A stretch of 64,000 nucleotides of DNA from an uncultured Roseovarius sp. (GTDB taxonomy: Bacteria; Pseudomonadota; Alphaproteobacteria; Rhodobacterales; Rhodobacteraceae), in the NCBI GenBank assembly GCA_947496175.1, contig CANMBU010000002.1:868001-932000 (forward strand), read 5' to 3'. Both the position numbers and the translations under genes were made by a program. The notes under the pieces are model-generated. The model searched no databases, had not been told where the DNA came from, and saw only the letters and a program-made list of their open reading frames with translations. Below are positions 25,362-34,304 of this stretch, piece after piece. How positions within the stretch are numbered: position 1 is the stretch's first letter; every line of letters starts with the position of its first letter.

Positions 25362-26548
25362 GCGGCATCCTTGTGCTGCAGTTCGGATTTTGCGCGGAAA
25401 TGTTCCTGTGCTGCGGACACGCCCGACCCGAGTTCGATATCGAGCCCCAGATCCTTCATGCACATCTCTGCCGTTCCGATCCCGCTCAGCGTCATGACGT
25501 CAGTTAGACTGCCAAGATGCCCAATGCGGAACACTTTGCCCGCGACCTCTCCAAGACCCACGCCAAACGCAACGCCGTAGGTGTCAGCGGCATGCGAGAC
25601 AATATCTGTGGCGTCGAAGCCATCTGGCGTACGAATGGCGCTGACGGTGTCAGAGTAAACTTCGGGGGAGGCTGCGCACAGCGGCATTTTCCAGGCGGCC
25701 ACCGCGGCTCTCACACCACCGGCAATGCGGTGATGACGCGCAAACACATTTTCAAGGCCTTCGTTGAGCAGCATAGTACATGCCTCATTCAACCCCTGCA
25801 TCAGGCCGACAACCGGCGTGTAGGGGTAGCCGTTGTTGCTATAACTGGTCTGCATGTCGCGAATGTCAAAGAAGGTGCGCGGCAAGGTAGCGGTTTCGAC
25901 AGACGCCATGGCCTTTGGACTGAAGCCTACGATGGCCAGACCGGCAGGCAGCATGAATCCTTTCTGTGATCCTGTGACGGCAATATCGACGCCCCATTCA
26001 TCAAATCGGAAATCCATGGACCCGATAGAAGACACGCCATCGACATAGAGCAGTGCGGGATGGTTCGCGGCATCAAGCGCCTTGCGAATGGCAGCGATGT
26101 CAGAGCGCACACCGGTTGCAGTTTCGTTGTGCGTGGCGAGGACCACTTTGATCTTGTGGCCCTTGTCTTTTGTCAGAACCTCTTCGAACCGATCAGCCGG
26201 GATGCCCTCACCCCACGGGGCTTCGACAACATGAACGTTCAGACTATGGCGTGTGCACATATCAATCCATCGATGTGAAAACATGCCGTTGCGTGCAGCC
26301 AATACAGTGTCGCCTGGGCTCAGAGTGTTGGTGATTGCCGTTTCCCAGCCGCCCGTGCCGGTGGACGGCAGGATGAAAACTTCGGCGTTTGTGCTTTTCA
26401 GGACTTTGCGTACGCCATCGCGGGCGGGATGCAAGATGTCGGCAAAGAGCGACGAGCGGTGGTCGATCGTTGGCATATCGCATGCTTTGCGCAGGCGTTC
26501 AGGAATATTCGTTGGTCCGGGAATGAAAACGGGATTCTGAAAACTCAT
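25358..26548 (-). CDS. bhcA: Aspartate-glyoxylate aminotransferase (class V)
   Basis: A 396-residue class V aminotransferase of the alanine/serine-glyoxylate type. It shows the FIPGPTNIPERL N-terminus, the STGTGGWETAI loop, LYVDGVSSIGS with the PLP-nitrogen aspartate, and the PLP lysine in VTGSQKGFMLPAG. BhcA transfers the amino group of aspartate to glyoxylate, giving oxaloacetate and glycine; glycine then feeds BhcC. It is the first gene of the bhcABCD operon, divergent from bhcR, and overlaps bhcB by 4 bases. Serine-glyoxylate aminotransferase would be the alternative without this context. Confidence 0.9.
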   Translation of the reverse strand: MSFQNPVFIPGPTNIPERLRKACDMPTIDHRSSLFADILHPARDGVRKVLKSTNAEVFILPSTGTGGWETAITNTLSPGDTVLAARNGMFSHRWIDMCTRHSLNVHVVEAPWGEGIPADRFEEVLTKDKGHKIKVVLATHNETATGVRSDIAAIRKALDAANHPALLYVDGVSSIGSMDFRFDEWGVDIAVTGSQKGFMLPAGLAIVGFSPKAMASVETATLPRTFFDIRDMQTSYSNNGYPYTPVVGLMQGLNEACTMLLNEGLENVFARHHRIAGGVRAAVAAWKMPLCAASPEVYSDTVSAIRTPDGFDATDIVSHAADTYGVAFGVGLGEVAGKVFRIGHLGSLTDVMTLSGIGTAEMCMKDLGLDIELGSGVSAAQEHFRAKSELQHKDAA

Positions 26549-26610
26549 TGTCGCCTCCTCAAGCAGTCTGTGGTCAACTTACCTGACCAATTTGTGGTTG
26601 AAAATTTTTT

Positions 26611-26686
26611 TGAAATAGTTTTTCATTTTTGGTACATTTGAAAAAATGGCTTAAAAACAAGAATTTGTATTTTTCATATTGTGAAA
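26611..26686. promoter_or_regulatory. AT-rich bhcA-bhcR control region with IclR-type inverted repeats
   Basis: The 162 bases between bhcA and bhcR are strikingly AT-rich for this genome. Two 15-base inverted repeats stand out: TGAAATAGTTTTTCA (26611-26625) and TTTCATATTGTGAAA (26672-26686), both built from TGAAA/TTTCA arms with a 5-base spacer. The second is embedded in a wider imperfect palindrome, GTATTT to AAATAC. They are probable BhcR operators and overlap the promoters of the divergent genes. Confidence 0.6.
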
Positions 26687-26710
26687 TACATTTTCAAAAA
26701 TGGAAATATA

Positions 26711-27553
26711 ATGAGTGATCCGCAAAATATCAGCCCGAATCCCAGGCGCGCACGCGGGCGTCCGAGAGGGTGGGATGACAAGACAGAACAGAACACCATC
26801 AAGTCGCTGGACCGTGCGATGGAGGTGTTTGAGTTTCTGAGTGAGGATCAGGGCAAGGCATTGTCAACGCTTGCTGCGGATACCGGGCAATCGCCCGCGA
26901 CGCTCTACCGGATCCTGACAACCCTGGAAGGGCGGGGGCTTGTCGAATTCGATGCCGAGTCGCAGGTTTGGTACATTGGCGCGCGGGCCTTTGTGATTGG
27001 CGCGCGTTTTTTGCGCCGCACCAGCCTGGTGGAACGCGCCCGGCCGATTTTGCGTAAGCTGATGGAACGAACTGGAGAAACCGCAAATCTCGGCATCCAG
27101 AAAGGCGCAGATGTGCTGTTCCTCAGCCAGGTTGAGACCCATGCCAGCATCCGCGCCTTTTTTCCCCCTGGGACCCTCTCTCCGATGCATTCTTCTGGCA
27201 TAGGCAAGGCGCTTTTGGCAGAGATGGATGACGACCGGCTGGTGCGCACGTTACAAGGACGCACGCTTGAGCCCTTTACACCGCACACGATCACGTCGCT
27301 TGACGCATTGCGCGCCGATCTGGCTAAGACGCGGGCGAGGGGATTTTCGATCGATGGGGAAGAACGCAATCTGGGCATGCGCTGCATTGCAGCGCCGGTG
27401 TTCGACATGACACAGGAGGCGGTCGCGGGTATTTCCGTCTCTGGGCCAACATCCCGTGTGGATGTTCCCAGCACAGCAGACCTGAGCGCTGCGGTGAAGG
27501 AGGCAGCAAGAGAGCTATCATTTGCGGTAGGTGGGGATATAGCAGTTGGCTAA
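26711..27553 (+). CDS. bhcR: IclR-family regulator of the beta-hydroxyaspartate cycle
   Basis: A 280-residue IclR-family regulator. The N-terminal winged HTH covers TIKSLDRAMEVFEFLS and STLAADTGQSPATLYRILTT; the effector domain has the SSGIGKALLAEM block and the EERNLGMRCIAAPVFD segment near the ligand pocket. In Paracoccus, BhcR binds glyoxylate and activates the divergent bhcABCD genes; position and family agree here. Start ATG 26711 has GGAAA upstream; the open frame begins at 26681 but that part overlaps the proposed operator. A basic, arginine-rich segment (RRARGRPRG) precedes the HTH. Confidence 0.88.
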   Translation: MSDPQNISPNPRRARGRPRGWDDKTEQNTIKSLDRAMEVFEFLSEDQGKALSTLAADTGQSPATLYRILTTLEGRGLVEFDAESQVWYIGARAFVIGARFLRRTSLVERARPILRKLMERTGETANLGIQKGADVLFLSQVETHASIRAFFPPGTLSPMHSSGIGKALLAEMDDDRLVRTLQGRTLEPFTPHTITSLDALRADLAKTRARGFSIDGEERNLGMRCIAAPVFDMTQEAVAGISVSGPTSRVDVPSTADLSAAVKEAARELSFAVGGDIAVG

Positions 27554-27612
27554 AGTGTCTCGCCTTTAACCTGAGCCACAGATGATCGCGAAACGCTTTG
27601 GGTATGCTTGGA

Positions 27613-27906
27613 TCAGGCCGGGTCGTCGGCTGTTTCTGGCACTTCCCAATGCTCTCCCATGGCCATAATGCAGGACGTTCCATTGGTGTATGTCTGAACC
27701 AGCGTCCAGTTTCGGCTCTTTGGTTCGACCCAGATTTCGATAAACGAGTCCGGTCCTCTCAGGCCATACCCAAGAACCTCTGCGCCGTCTGTTCCAAATA
27801 ACTGTTTTTCAAGCCGTGCTGTGTCTTCACAAACGGTGTCAATCAGTTGCGCCTGGCCCGAATGCGGAAAAAGAGCAAACGCCCCCAGAATGATGGCCTT
27901 TTTCAT
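27613..27906 (-). CDS. Small secreted hypothetical protein
   Basis: A 97-residue protein with a signal peptide (MKKAIILGAFALFPHSGQAQ) and a mature part of about 77 residues with two cysteines (VCEDT, SCIMAMGEHW) that could form a disulfide. The sequence DSFIEIWVEPKSRNWTLVQ suggests a small beta-rich periplasmic protein. No family recognised. The start at 27906 is chosen because the signal peptide begins there; a 7-bp inverted repeat (GTGCTAC/GTAGCAC, 27917-27942) lies just upstream and could be a leader hairpin or an operator. It sits alone between bhcR (convergent) and the peptide ABC operon (same strand). Confidence 0.65.
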   Translation of the reverse strand: MKKAIILGAFALFPHSGQAQLIDTVCEDTARLEKQLFGTDGAEVLGYGLRGPDSFIEIWVEPKSRNWTLVQTYTNGTSCIMAMGEHWEVPETADDPA

Positions 27907-28040
27907 ATCGTACCCAGTGCTACCCCAAAAGGAGTGTAGCACGAATATGACAGGCTGTTGCTATGGGGAATGCCGCGTTTTCTGGAAACAGTGTTTTGAC
28001 GGATCACTCATCTTCCTGAAAACTGAGCAATGGCGGTGGG

Positions 28041-29861
28041 TTACATCAATTCATCCAGCGGTCTGTGGCATTCGATCCTGTGCCCATCTGTGCCATGCTG
28101 TTTTGGAGGGTCTATGGTGTCACAGGTGCCCTGGATTGCCACAGGACAGCGGGATACAAACGGACACCCGGTTTTACGAAGTTCCACGCCGCTGGCCAGT
28201 CCTGCTTTTTGTGCTTGCGATTCAGTGGTCTCTTCCAGCCAGCCAATGCGTGGCTCAGGCACAGAAGAGATCAGCAGCCTTGTATAGGGGTGAAAGGGCG
28301 GGGACAGGATTTCGCTGACCTTGCCAATCTCGGCCACGCGTCCGGCATAAAGGACGACAACCTCGTCGGAAAATGACGCAACAGTAGAGAGGTCGTGGCT
28401 GATGAACACAAAGGATACGCCGGTCTCATCCTGTAGCCGCGTTAACAGATCAATCACATTGGCCGCTACAATCGTATCCAGCGCGGACGTCACCTCGTCG
28501 CAGAGCACCACTTCGGGTTCAGCGGCCAGCGCACGGGCAAGGTTCACGCGTTGTTTTTGCCCGCCAGACAGCTCGTGCGGATAGCGGTCGGCGAAAGGCG
28601 GCGGAAGTTCGACCATTTCCAACAGTTCGAGCACGCGTTTCGTCCGCGCCTTGCCACGTAGACTATGGTAGAAGGTCAGAGGCCGTCCCAAAATATCTTT
28701 GATCCGCTGGCGTGGATTCAGCGCTGTGTCGGCCATTTGATAGACGAACTGCACCTTGCGCAGTTCTTCTTTGCGGCGGTCCTCTAGCCGAGGGGACAAA
28801 GCCACACCGTCAAGTAAAACCTCACCACTGTGTTGCGGCAAAAGTCCTGCCATCACCCGTGCCAGTGTGGACTTGCCGCAGCCAGATTCGCCAATGACAC
28901 CGATTGTCTTACGCTTGGGGATCGTGACGTTGATGTCGCGCAGGATCATCGCGGCAGGTTCCCCATTGCTGAGCCGTCCATAGCCTGCATCCATGTTACG
29001 CACTTCGATGGCGGCGGCATGTCCATGCGGTTCTACGGCGTCGCTTTCTTCCGGCAGCGGGTTGATCGCGGCCATCAGGCGCTTGGTATAGGGGTGCTGC
29101 GGGGCATTGATGATGACATCCGTCGGCCCGGCCTCCTTCACTTCGCCGTTGTAGAGCACAACGATATAGTCTGCGATTTGCGCCACCACGGCGAGGTCAT
29201 GTGTGACGTAAATGGCTGCAGCGCCTTCATCCTTGATCACCTTCTTAAAGGCTTTCAGCACCTCGATCTGCGTGGTCACATCAAGCGCCGTTGTCGGCTC
29301 ATCCAGCACCAGTAGATCCGGGTCTCCGCAGAGCGCCATTGCGGCCATGAGACGTTGAAGTTGGCCACCGGAGACCTGGTGCGGATAGCGCGCTCCGATG
29401 GTTTCGGGATCAGGCAGATCAAGCGCGCGATAAAGGTCGAGCGCCTTTTTGTTGGCCTCCTCCTGCGTCTTCGTGCCGTGCAGAACAGGGGCCTCAGTGA
29501 CTTGTTCGTTGATACGGATCGAAGGGTTAAACGTGGCGGCTGCACTTTGCGCAAGATAGGCCACGTTGATCCCGCGCGAAGGGCGCAGTTCATCCGTGCT
29601 GAGCCCTGCGATATTCCGGCCCAAAAGCCGCGCTTCGCCCGAAGCAAATGTCAGCCCCGGCTTGCAATAGCCCAGAGCGGAAAGTGAAATCGTTGTCTTT
29701 CCCGACCCGCTTTCACCGATCAGAGCGACAACTTCGCCTTTGTGCACCTGAAAGCTGACATCCTTGACGATGGGAAGATCGGTGCTATCCTCCCGCACGG
29801 CACTGATGCAGAGGTCTTCGGCTTCGAAAATCACCTCAGGGGTCTGAGTATCCTTTGCCAT
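28041..29861 (-). CDS. Peptide-type ABC transporter, fused double ATP-binding protein (DppD-DppF fusion)
   Basis: A 606-residue protein with two complete ABC ATPase domains in tandem. The first has Walker A GESGSGKTT, signature VSGGQLQRLMAAMA and Walker B LLVLDEPTTALD; the second has GESGCGKSTLARV, LSGGQKQRVNLARA and VVLCDEVTSALD. Each is followed by the oligopeptide-family C-terminal region, the last containing the cysteines CPFVSRCPVAIQGTCD that resemble the iron-sulfur or zinc site of Opp/Dpp ATPases. It drives import through the two permeases encoded just upstream in the same operon. In most genomes the two ATPases are separate proteins; the fused form is common in this group. Confidence 0.9.
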   Translation of the reverse strand: MAKDTQTPEVIFEAEDLCISAVREDSTDLPIVKDVSFQVHKGEVVALIGESGSGKTTISLSALGYCKPGLTFASGEARLLGRNIAGLSTDELRPSRGINVAYLAQSAAATFNPSIRINEQVTEAPVLHGTKTQEEANKKALDLYRALDLPDPETIGARYPHQVSGGQLQRLMAAMALCGDPDLLVLDEPTTALDVTTQIEVLKAFKKVIKDEGAAAIYVTHDLAVVAQIADYIVVLYNGEVKEAGPTDVIINAPQHPYTKRLMAAINPLPEESDAVEPHGHAAAIEVRNMDAGYGRLSNGEPAAMILRDINVTIPKRKTIGVIGESGCGKSTLARVMAGLLPQHSGEVLLDGVALSPRLEDRRKEELRKVQFVYQMADTALNPRQRIKDILGRPLTFYHSLRGKARTKRVLELLEMVELPPPFADRYPHELSGGQKQRVNLARALAAEPEVVLCDEVTSALDTIVAANVIDLLTRLQDETGVSFVFISHDLSTVASFSDEVVVLYAGRVAEIGKVSEILSPPFHPYTRLLISSVPEPRIGWLEETTESQAQKAGLASGVELRKTGCPFVSRCPVAIQGTCDTIDPPKQHGTDGHRIECHRPLDELM

Positions 29862-29866
29862 GCCAA

Positions 29867-30790
29867 TTACATCCTCTTCGACAGCTTGCCGCCACCATGG
29901 GCAGAGATGTCGTCGACGATCAGGTTGATCGACACGGTCAGTGTGGCAATGGCCAAAGCTGGGGCGATGACCGAAAGTTGGGATGTGCCGTACTGCAACG
30001 CTCCGAGATTTTCACGCACCATGCTGCCCCAGTCTGATTGCGGCGGTTGGATGCCCAGCCCCAGGAAGCTGAGGGATGAGATGAAGAGGATCACGTAGAT
30101 CAGGCGCAGCCCAAAATCGGTGATCAGAGGCATGCGCGCATTGGGCCAGATTTCGCGGGTGATGATCCACCAGCGTCCCTCACCGCGTACCCGAGCCGCC
30201 TCGACATAGTCCATGACCATGATCTCCATGCCAATGGCGCGGGCCAGCCGATAGACCACCGAGGCATAGATAAATCCTGCCGTGAGGATGAGCACCGTAA
30301 TCGAAGACCCAACAGCGGCCACCACGACAAGGCCCAGCATGATGGTGGGTAGACTGAGAAAGGCATCGTTTATGCGACTGAGTACCATATCGACCCTTGG
30401 TCCTGACACCGCCGCCCCAATGCCAAGAACAACGCCAATGAAATAGGCAAGACAGGTTGCCGCTACGGCAATGCCAATGGTGCGTCCCGCTCCATACATC
30501 ACGCGCGATGCCACATCCCGATCTTCTACATCGGTGCCTAGAAAGGCGCCTTCTTTGGGTTCTTGGAATTCGCTGTAGTCGTCCGGGAAGGGCAGGTCGT
30601 TTTCGCCATAAGGGGCGAGCCATGGACCGAGAATTGCGATGATGAGCCAGAATGAAGTGATCACAATGCCGATCCAGCCGGTGATGGACGGCCGATATGC
30701 CTGGCTAGGTGGGGCATCGGGCAGCTCGTCAAAGCTGACATCGGCGTCAAAAGGGGCGACGTAATGCGTATGATGGTCAGGGATACTCAT
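29867..30790 (-). CDS. Peptide-type ABC transporter permease (DppC-like)
   Basis: A 307-residue inner-membrane permease. An N-terminal cytoplasmic tail is followed by TGWIGIVITSFWLIIAILGP as first membrane span and five more spans. The EAA loop that contacts the ATPase is seen as DYVEAARVRGEGRWWIITRE. The soluble loop after the first span (FLGTDVEDRDVASRVMYGA) is typical of DppC/OppC. The gene overlaps the DppB-like gene by 4 bases and is 5 bases before the ATPase gene. Confidence 0.9.
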   Translation of the reverse strand: MSIPDHHTHYVAPFDADVSFDELPDAPPSQAYRPSITGWIGIVITSFWLIIAILGPWLAPYGENDLPFPDDYSEFQEPKEGAFLGTDVEDRDVASRVMYGAGRTIGIAVAATCLAYFIGVVLGIGAAVSGPRVDMVLSRINDAFLSLPTIMLGLVVVAAVGSSITVLILTAGFIYASVVYRLARAIGMEIMVMDYVEAARVRGEGRWWIITREIWPNARMPLITDFGLRLIYVILFISSLSFLGLGIQPPQSDWGSMVRENLGALQYGTSQLSVIAPALAIATLTVSINLIVDDISAHGGGKLSKRM

Positions 30791-31737
30791 TTCGGGTGCC
30801 TCAATCTGGGATTGGATGTGATGGCTGCAATATCGGCGATGAGCATCAGCAGCACGTAGGTCATGCAGAAGATCATGCCCAGTCCCTGAATCAGGACAAA
30901 GTCACGGGTTTGCACCGCTTGCACGATCAGTGTGGCAAGACCGGGATACCCAAAATAAACCTCGACCACGACCACACCCGTCACGAGATAGGCGAGGTTC
31001 AGAGCGACCACGTTCACAATCGGACCAATCGCATTGAGCAGCGCGTGGCGCAGGATGATGCGACGGCGTGGCACGCCTTTGAGGATGGCCATCTCGATAT
31101 AGGGTGAACTCATGACGTTGAGCACCGCCGCACGGCTCATGCGGATGAGTTGCGAGGCAATGACGAAACTGAGCGTCGTGATGGGCAGGGCAAAATGCGC
31201 GATCAGTTGGAATATATTCTTGCCATCTGCGGATCCGACCACAACGGCGTTGCCGATGCCAAGGACAAAGACCATCAGCAGAACCAATATGGTCGCGGTG
31301 AAGAACTCTGGCGCAGCCACAAGCGAGACCGACACAAAGGTCAGGATGCGGTCATAGAGCGTGCCGGGAAACATCGCCGCCAGAATGCCCAGCGTGAGGG
31401 AAATCGGCACACCGATGGCGGCTGTCAAAACCGCAACATAGAGCGTGTTCTGATACCGGTCTGAAATGAGATTCATGATTGGGGTATCACTGGCCAGCGA
31501 CACACCAAGATCTCCGCGCACGAAATTGCCAAGCCAGGTCAAGTATTGCTGCAAATAGGATTTGTCGAGCCCGAGGCGTTCGCGCATCGCGGCCACGTTC
31601 GCCTCGGTCGCTTCTTGCCCAAGGCGGATCTGCGCCGCATCACCCGGTAGGATTTTCGTACCGAAGAAAATGATCACGGACACGGCGAGCACGGTGATCA
31701 CACCAATACCCAGCCGCTTCAGGATCAAAGACAGCAT
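30787..31737 (-). CDS. Peptide-type ABC transporter permease (DppB-like)
   Basis: A 316-residue permease beginning MLSLILKRLGIGVITVLAVS with the typical first span, the family block LGLDKSYLQQYLTWLGNFVRGDLGVSL cut here into LDKSYLQQYLTWLGNF and RGDLGVSL, and an EAA-like loop around SPYIEMAILKGVPRRRII. It pairs with the DppC-like subunit. The gene lies 74 bases after the binding-protein gene, with a strong hairpin in that gap. Confidence 0.9.
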   Translation of the reverse strand: MLSLILKRLGIGVITVLAVSVIIFFGTKILPGDAAQIRLGQEATEANVAAMRERLGLDKSYLQQYLTWLGNFVRGDLGVSLASDTPIMNLISDRYQNTLYVAVLTAAIGVPISLTLGILAAMFPGTLYDRILTFVSVSLVAAPEFFTATILVLLMVFVLGIGNAVVVGSADGKNIFQLIAHFALPITTLSFVIASQLIRMSRAAVLNVMSSPYIEMAILKGVPRRRIILRHALLNAIGPIVNVVALNLAYLVTGVVVVEVYFGYPGLATLIVQAVQTRDFVLIQGLGMIFCMTYVLLMLIADIAAITSNPRLRHPK

Positions 31738-31766
31738 TGCATGCCCTTTGTTTTATGAGGGAAAGA

Positions 31767-31796
31767 TGTGACCCTGCCATCGAAAGCAGGGTCACA
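31767..31796 (-). repeat. Intercistronic hairpin after the peptide binding-protein gene
   Basis: TGTGACCCTGC (31767-31777) and GCAGGGTCACA (31786-31796) form a perfect 11-bp stem with an 8-base loop between the binding-protein stop and the first permease gene. There is no long T-run on the minus strand, so it more likely protects the 3' end of the binding-protein mRNA, or causes partial termination, than ends the operon. Confidence 0.8.
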
Positions 31797-31811
31797 AACC
31801 AACGGGCGTGC

Positions 31812-33440
31812 TTAGGCGTCGCGCCACAAAGTGACTGGCGATTCCGCGCCGCCAAAGTTGTTGAGAGGCACGTTTGAGCGGCCTTTCACATAGCTGGCGG
31901 CCGCGTCCACATAGTTGCGGTGCACCGGAAGCGACATGCCATTTTCCTCGTGGATCATGGTTTGCAGGTCGCAGTATTTCTGGCGCCGTGCATCCGGATC
32001 GGTTTCGCCGCGTACATCCACCAGAAGCTGGTTGAAATTGTCGTTGTTCCAGCGGGTTTCGTTCCAGGCGGCCGAGCCTTCAAAGGCCAGCGTCATCATG
32101 ATGTTGGCGGTTGGACGCATGTTCCAGGAGGCCACGCAGATCGGTTCCTTGAGCCACACAGCACCCCAGTAGCCATCTGTCGTCACTTTCTTGACGTCGA
32201 AGTTCGCGCCAATTTTCTGACCTTCGCGCTGCATAAAGAGACATTGCTCAACTGCACCCGGTGCCACTTCGGCGGCCACGACAGGAACTGGCGTTGAACC
32301 GATGCCCGACTGTTCCCAGTGCCACTTGGCTTTCTCCGGGTCGAGTTCGCGCTGCGGGATGTCGGGGCAGTGGTCGAAATAGGCTGCGTTGATCGGTTGG
32401 TCATTACCGAGAGAGCCCTGACCTTTGAGCACGCCTTTCAAGAGGCGTTGGCGGTCCTGCAAAAGCTGCATCGCTTTCCACAGATGCTGATTAGAGCTTT
32501 GCTCCATGTCCAGACGCGGTGTGATATTGACATAGGCTCCAGCCTGCAGAGACCAGATCTCTTTGCCGTCTGTGCCCTGCACCTGATCAATCGCTTTTGG
32601 TGGCAGGTTGACCATTGCATCCACATCGCCCGCGAGGAATGCGTTCAGACGGGAGGTAGAGTCGCCGATGCCATAGTGCTCAAGCTCATCCAGATAGCCG
32701 CCTTCGCCCCAGAAGTTTTCAAACCGGGTGCCGATGGTGCGGACGCCGGGTGCGAATTCCTTGACCTTGTAAGGGCCAGTGCCAACCGCGGTTGAGAAGT
32801 CAGTTGTACCGTCTTGCAGGATTTTGAAGTGGAAGGTGCCAAGCGCAATGGGAAGGTCAGCGTTAGGCGAGTTGAGGACTGCCTTCACTTCGTAGTCGTT
32901 GACCTTCTCCCAGCGATCGACCATCGAAACGAGAGACGCGGCCTTGGAGACGGACTCTTCGCCCAAATGGCGATTCATCGTGTAGATGACGTCATCGGCA
33001 GTGAGTGTTTTGCCGTCATGGAACTCAACACCTTTACGGATTTTGAAGGTCCATACGGTCGCGTCTTTGTTGGCCTCAATCGACTCGGCCAGTTCAGGCT
33101 CGTAGCTCAGATCGTCGGTCAGCCGTGTGAGTGAGCCATAGTACATGCGGCCTCGGAAGTAGTCGACCGCCGAGGTGAAAAGCGCAGGATCAAGCGTATC
33201 GTTGGGGCCATGCTGGTCCCCCGCCATGATCAAGCGACCACCTGTTTTGGGCGTTTCGGCAAAAGCCTTGGTGGCGCTGCCGAAGAGTACGCCAGAGGCA
33301 GCAAGCGTCGCCCCGGATGCCATGAAGTATTTCAGGACATCGCGACGGCTTGCACCGCGTTTGATCATTTCGAAAAGCTGTTGCTCGTCCCCATAAGACA
33401 AAGACCCGTAGCTCGGATCATTCTTCTTGATATCTGACAT
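31812..33440 (-). CDS. Tat-exported peptide-type ABC transporter solute-binding protein
   Basis: A 542-residue family 5 extracellular binding protein. It carries a twin-arginine signal (SRRDVLKYFMASG, about residues 34-46, after an unusually long n-region) and then the family domains, e.g. WTFKIRKGVEFHDGKTLTADDV and GTGPYKVKEFAPGV. It captures the substrate, perhaps a peptide, for the DppBC-like permease. It is the first gene of the operon. Start ATG 33440 has GGGAGA 8 bases upstream. It is clearly paralogous to the orphan binding protein at 60692-62290 (shared TLDP, TLAF and WNE blocks). The actual substrate is not known; Tat export suggests folding in the cytoplasm. Confidence 0.88.
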   Translation of the reverse strand: MSDIKKNDPSYGSLSYGDEQQLFEMIKRGASRRDVLKYFMASGATLAASGVLFGSATKAFAETPKTGGRLIMAGDQHGPNDTLDPALFTSAVDYFRGRMYYGSLTRLTDDLSYEPELAESIEANKDATVWTFKIRKGVEFHDGKTLTADDVIYTMNRHLGEESVSKAASLVSMVDRWEKVNDYEVKAVLNSPNADLPIALGTFHFKILQDGTTDFSTAVGTGPYKVKEFAPGVRTIGTRFENFWGEGGYLDELEHYGIGDSTSRLNAFLAGDVDAMVNLPPKAIDQVQGTDGKEIWSLQAGAYVNITPRLDMEQSSNQHLWKAMQLLQDRQRLLKGVLKGQGSLGNDQPINAAYFDHCPDIPQRELDPEKAKWHWEQSGIGSTPVPVVAAEVAPGAVEQCLFMQREGQKIGANFDVKKVTTDGYWGAVWLKEPICVASWNMRPTANIMMTLAFEGSAAWNETRWNNDNFNQLLVDVRGETDPDARRQKYCDLQTMIHEENGMSLPVHRNYVDAAASYVKGRSNVPLNNFGGAESPVTLWRDA

Positions 33441-33869
33441 GTTCTGTTCTCCCTGTTGTTGGACTTTAGGTCTGCCTTTGGTGGCAGTTTTCTGGACCGC
33501 AAGGTGCATCCGTTGCGTTTGGTTATTCTTCAGGCTTGTCGCCTTTTTCTTTGGTTTCCCCGACAAGACTGGCACGTTTTAAGCCGTCTCGTTCCACAGC
33601 CTAACAGACGAAAACTGCATCCGGCTACCCTTTTGCATTTATTGAAAAAGAAATGCACCGTACTTTTTCCAATATTTTAAGGGACAGCCTCAGTATTTTT
33701 GAAAAATAACCCCAGCCTTACACAACGTGTAACGCTGTGCGTGGAGTCTCTCACCTTAACGCGTTTCGCGAAAAACCTCGGTCACTGATGTTCGCGAAAT
33801 GCAGTGCAGCTTTCAATCGCCGCATGGGTTTTGGTTATACTTGATGCCTTAGTCTAAAACCAAAACGCT
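33441..33869. promoter_or_regulatory. Long AT-rich control region upstream of the peptide ABC operon
   Basis: About 430 bases with no supported gene. It holds several palindromes. TATTTTTGAAAAATA (33694-33708) is a perfect 15-base palindrome; ATTGAAAAAG (33641-33650) is mirrored by CTTTTTCCAAT (33663-33673) with one extra base; and two TTCGCGAA boxes (33765-33772 and 33791-33798) have centres 26 bp apart. The left part should contain the promoter of the minus-strand binding-protein gene. Which protein binds is unknown. Confidence 0.5.
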
Positions 33870-34292
33870 TTAGTCGTCGCGCACCACCAAAACGGACTGT
33901 TTGGAGTGCCGCACCACACGTGCGGCGTTGGACCCCAAGAGGTATTCGCGCAACTCCGGTTGATGTGCACCAATAATGATCAGGTCGGCCCCAATTGCGT
34001 TGGCTTTGGCGATAACGCAGTCATAGATTTTACCGGTTAGCACATCCTGTTTGGCATTGATTCCGGCAGAGGATACCGCCGCGGCCAACTGTTTGGCCGC
34101 TTCCTTCCGGCTTTCTGACTCGAAGTTATCATCAAAGTATGAACCGACGATCGCCATGCCCACATGCGGGATCACGGTGACGACATGAAGTTCACTGCCC
34201 CAGGGTTCAACGAGCGGTTTTGCGCGCGACAAGAGTTTTTGTGCGTCCCCCACCACGTTGAGGTCGACAGGAATAAGAACCTTTTTGTACAT
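33870..34292 (-). CDS. Universal stress protein (UspA family), TRAP-associated
   Basis: A 140-residue UspA-fold protein. It begins with the family strand KKVLIPVDL and ends with the ATP-binding glycine motif, here GADLIIIGAHQPELREYLLGSNAARVVRHSKQSVLVV read as GAH-x9-G-(S/N)-A. ATP binding is plausible. It is the last gene of the TRAP operon, 12 bases after the permease gene, in the position of TeaD of Halomonas, a USP that modulates a TRAP transporter. A regulatory role on uptake is inferred from that parallel. Confidence 0.88.
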   Translation of the reverse strand: MYKKVLIPVDLNVVGDAQKLLSRAKPLVEPWGSELHVVTVIPHVGMAIVGSYFDDNFESESRKEAAKQLAAAVSSAGINAKQDVLTGKIYDCVIAKANAIGADLIIIGAHQPELREYLLGSNAARVVRHSKQSVLVVRDD

Positions 34293-34304
34293 TTCTTTTC
34301 CTTC

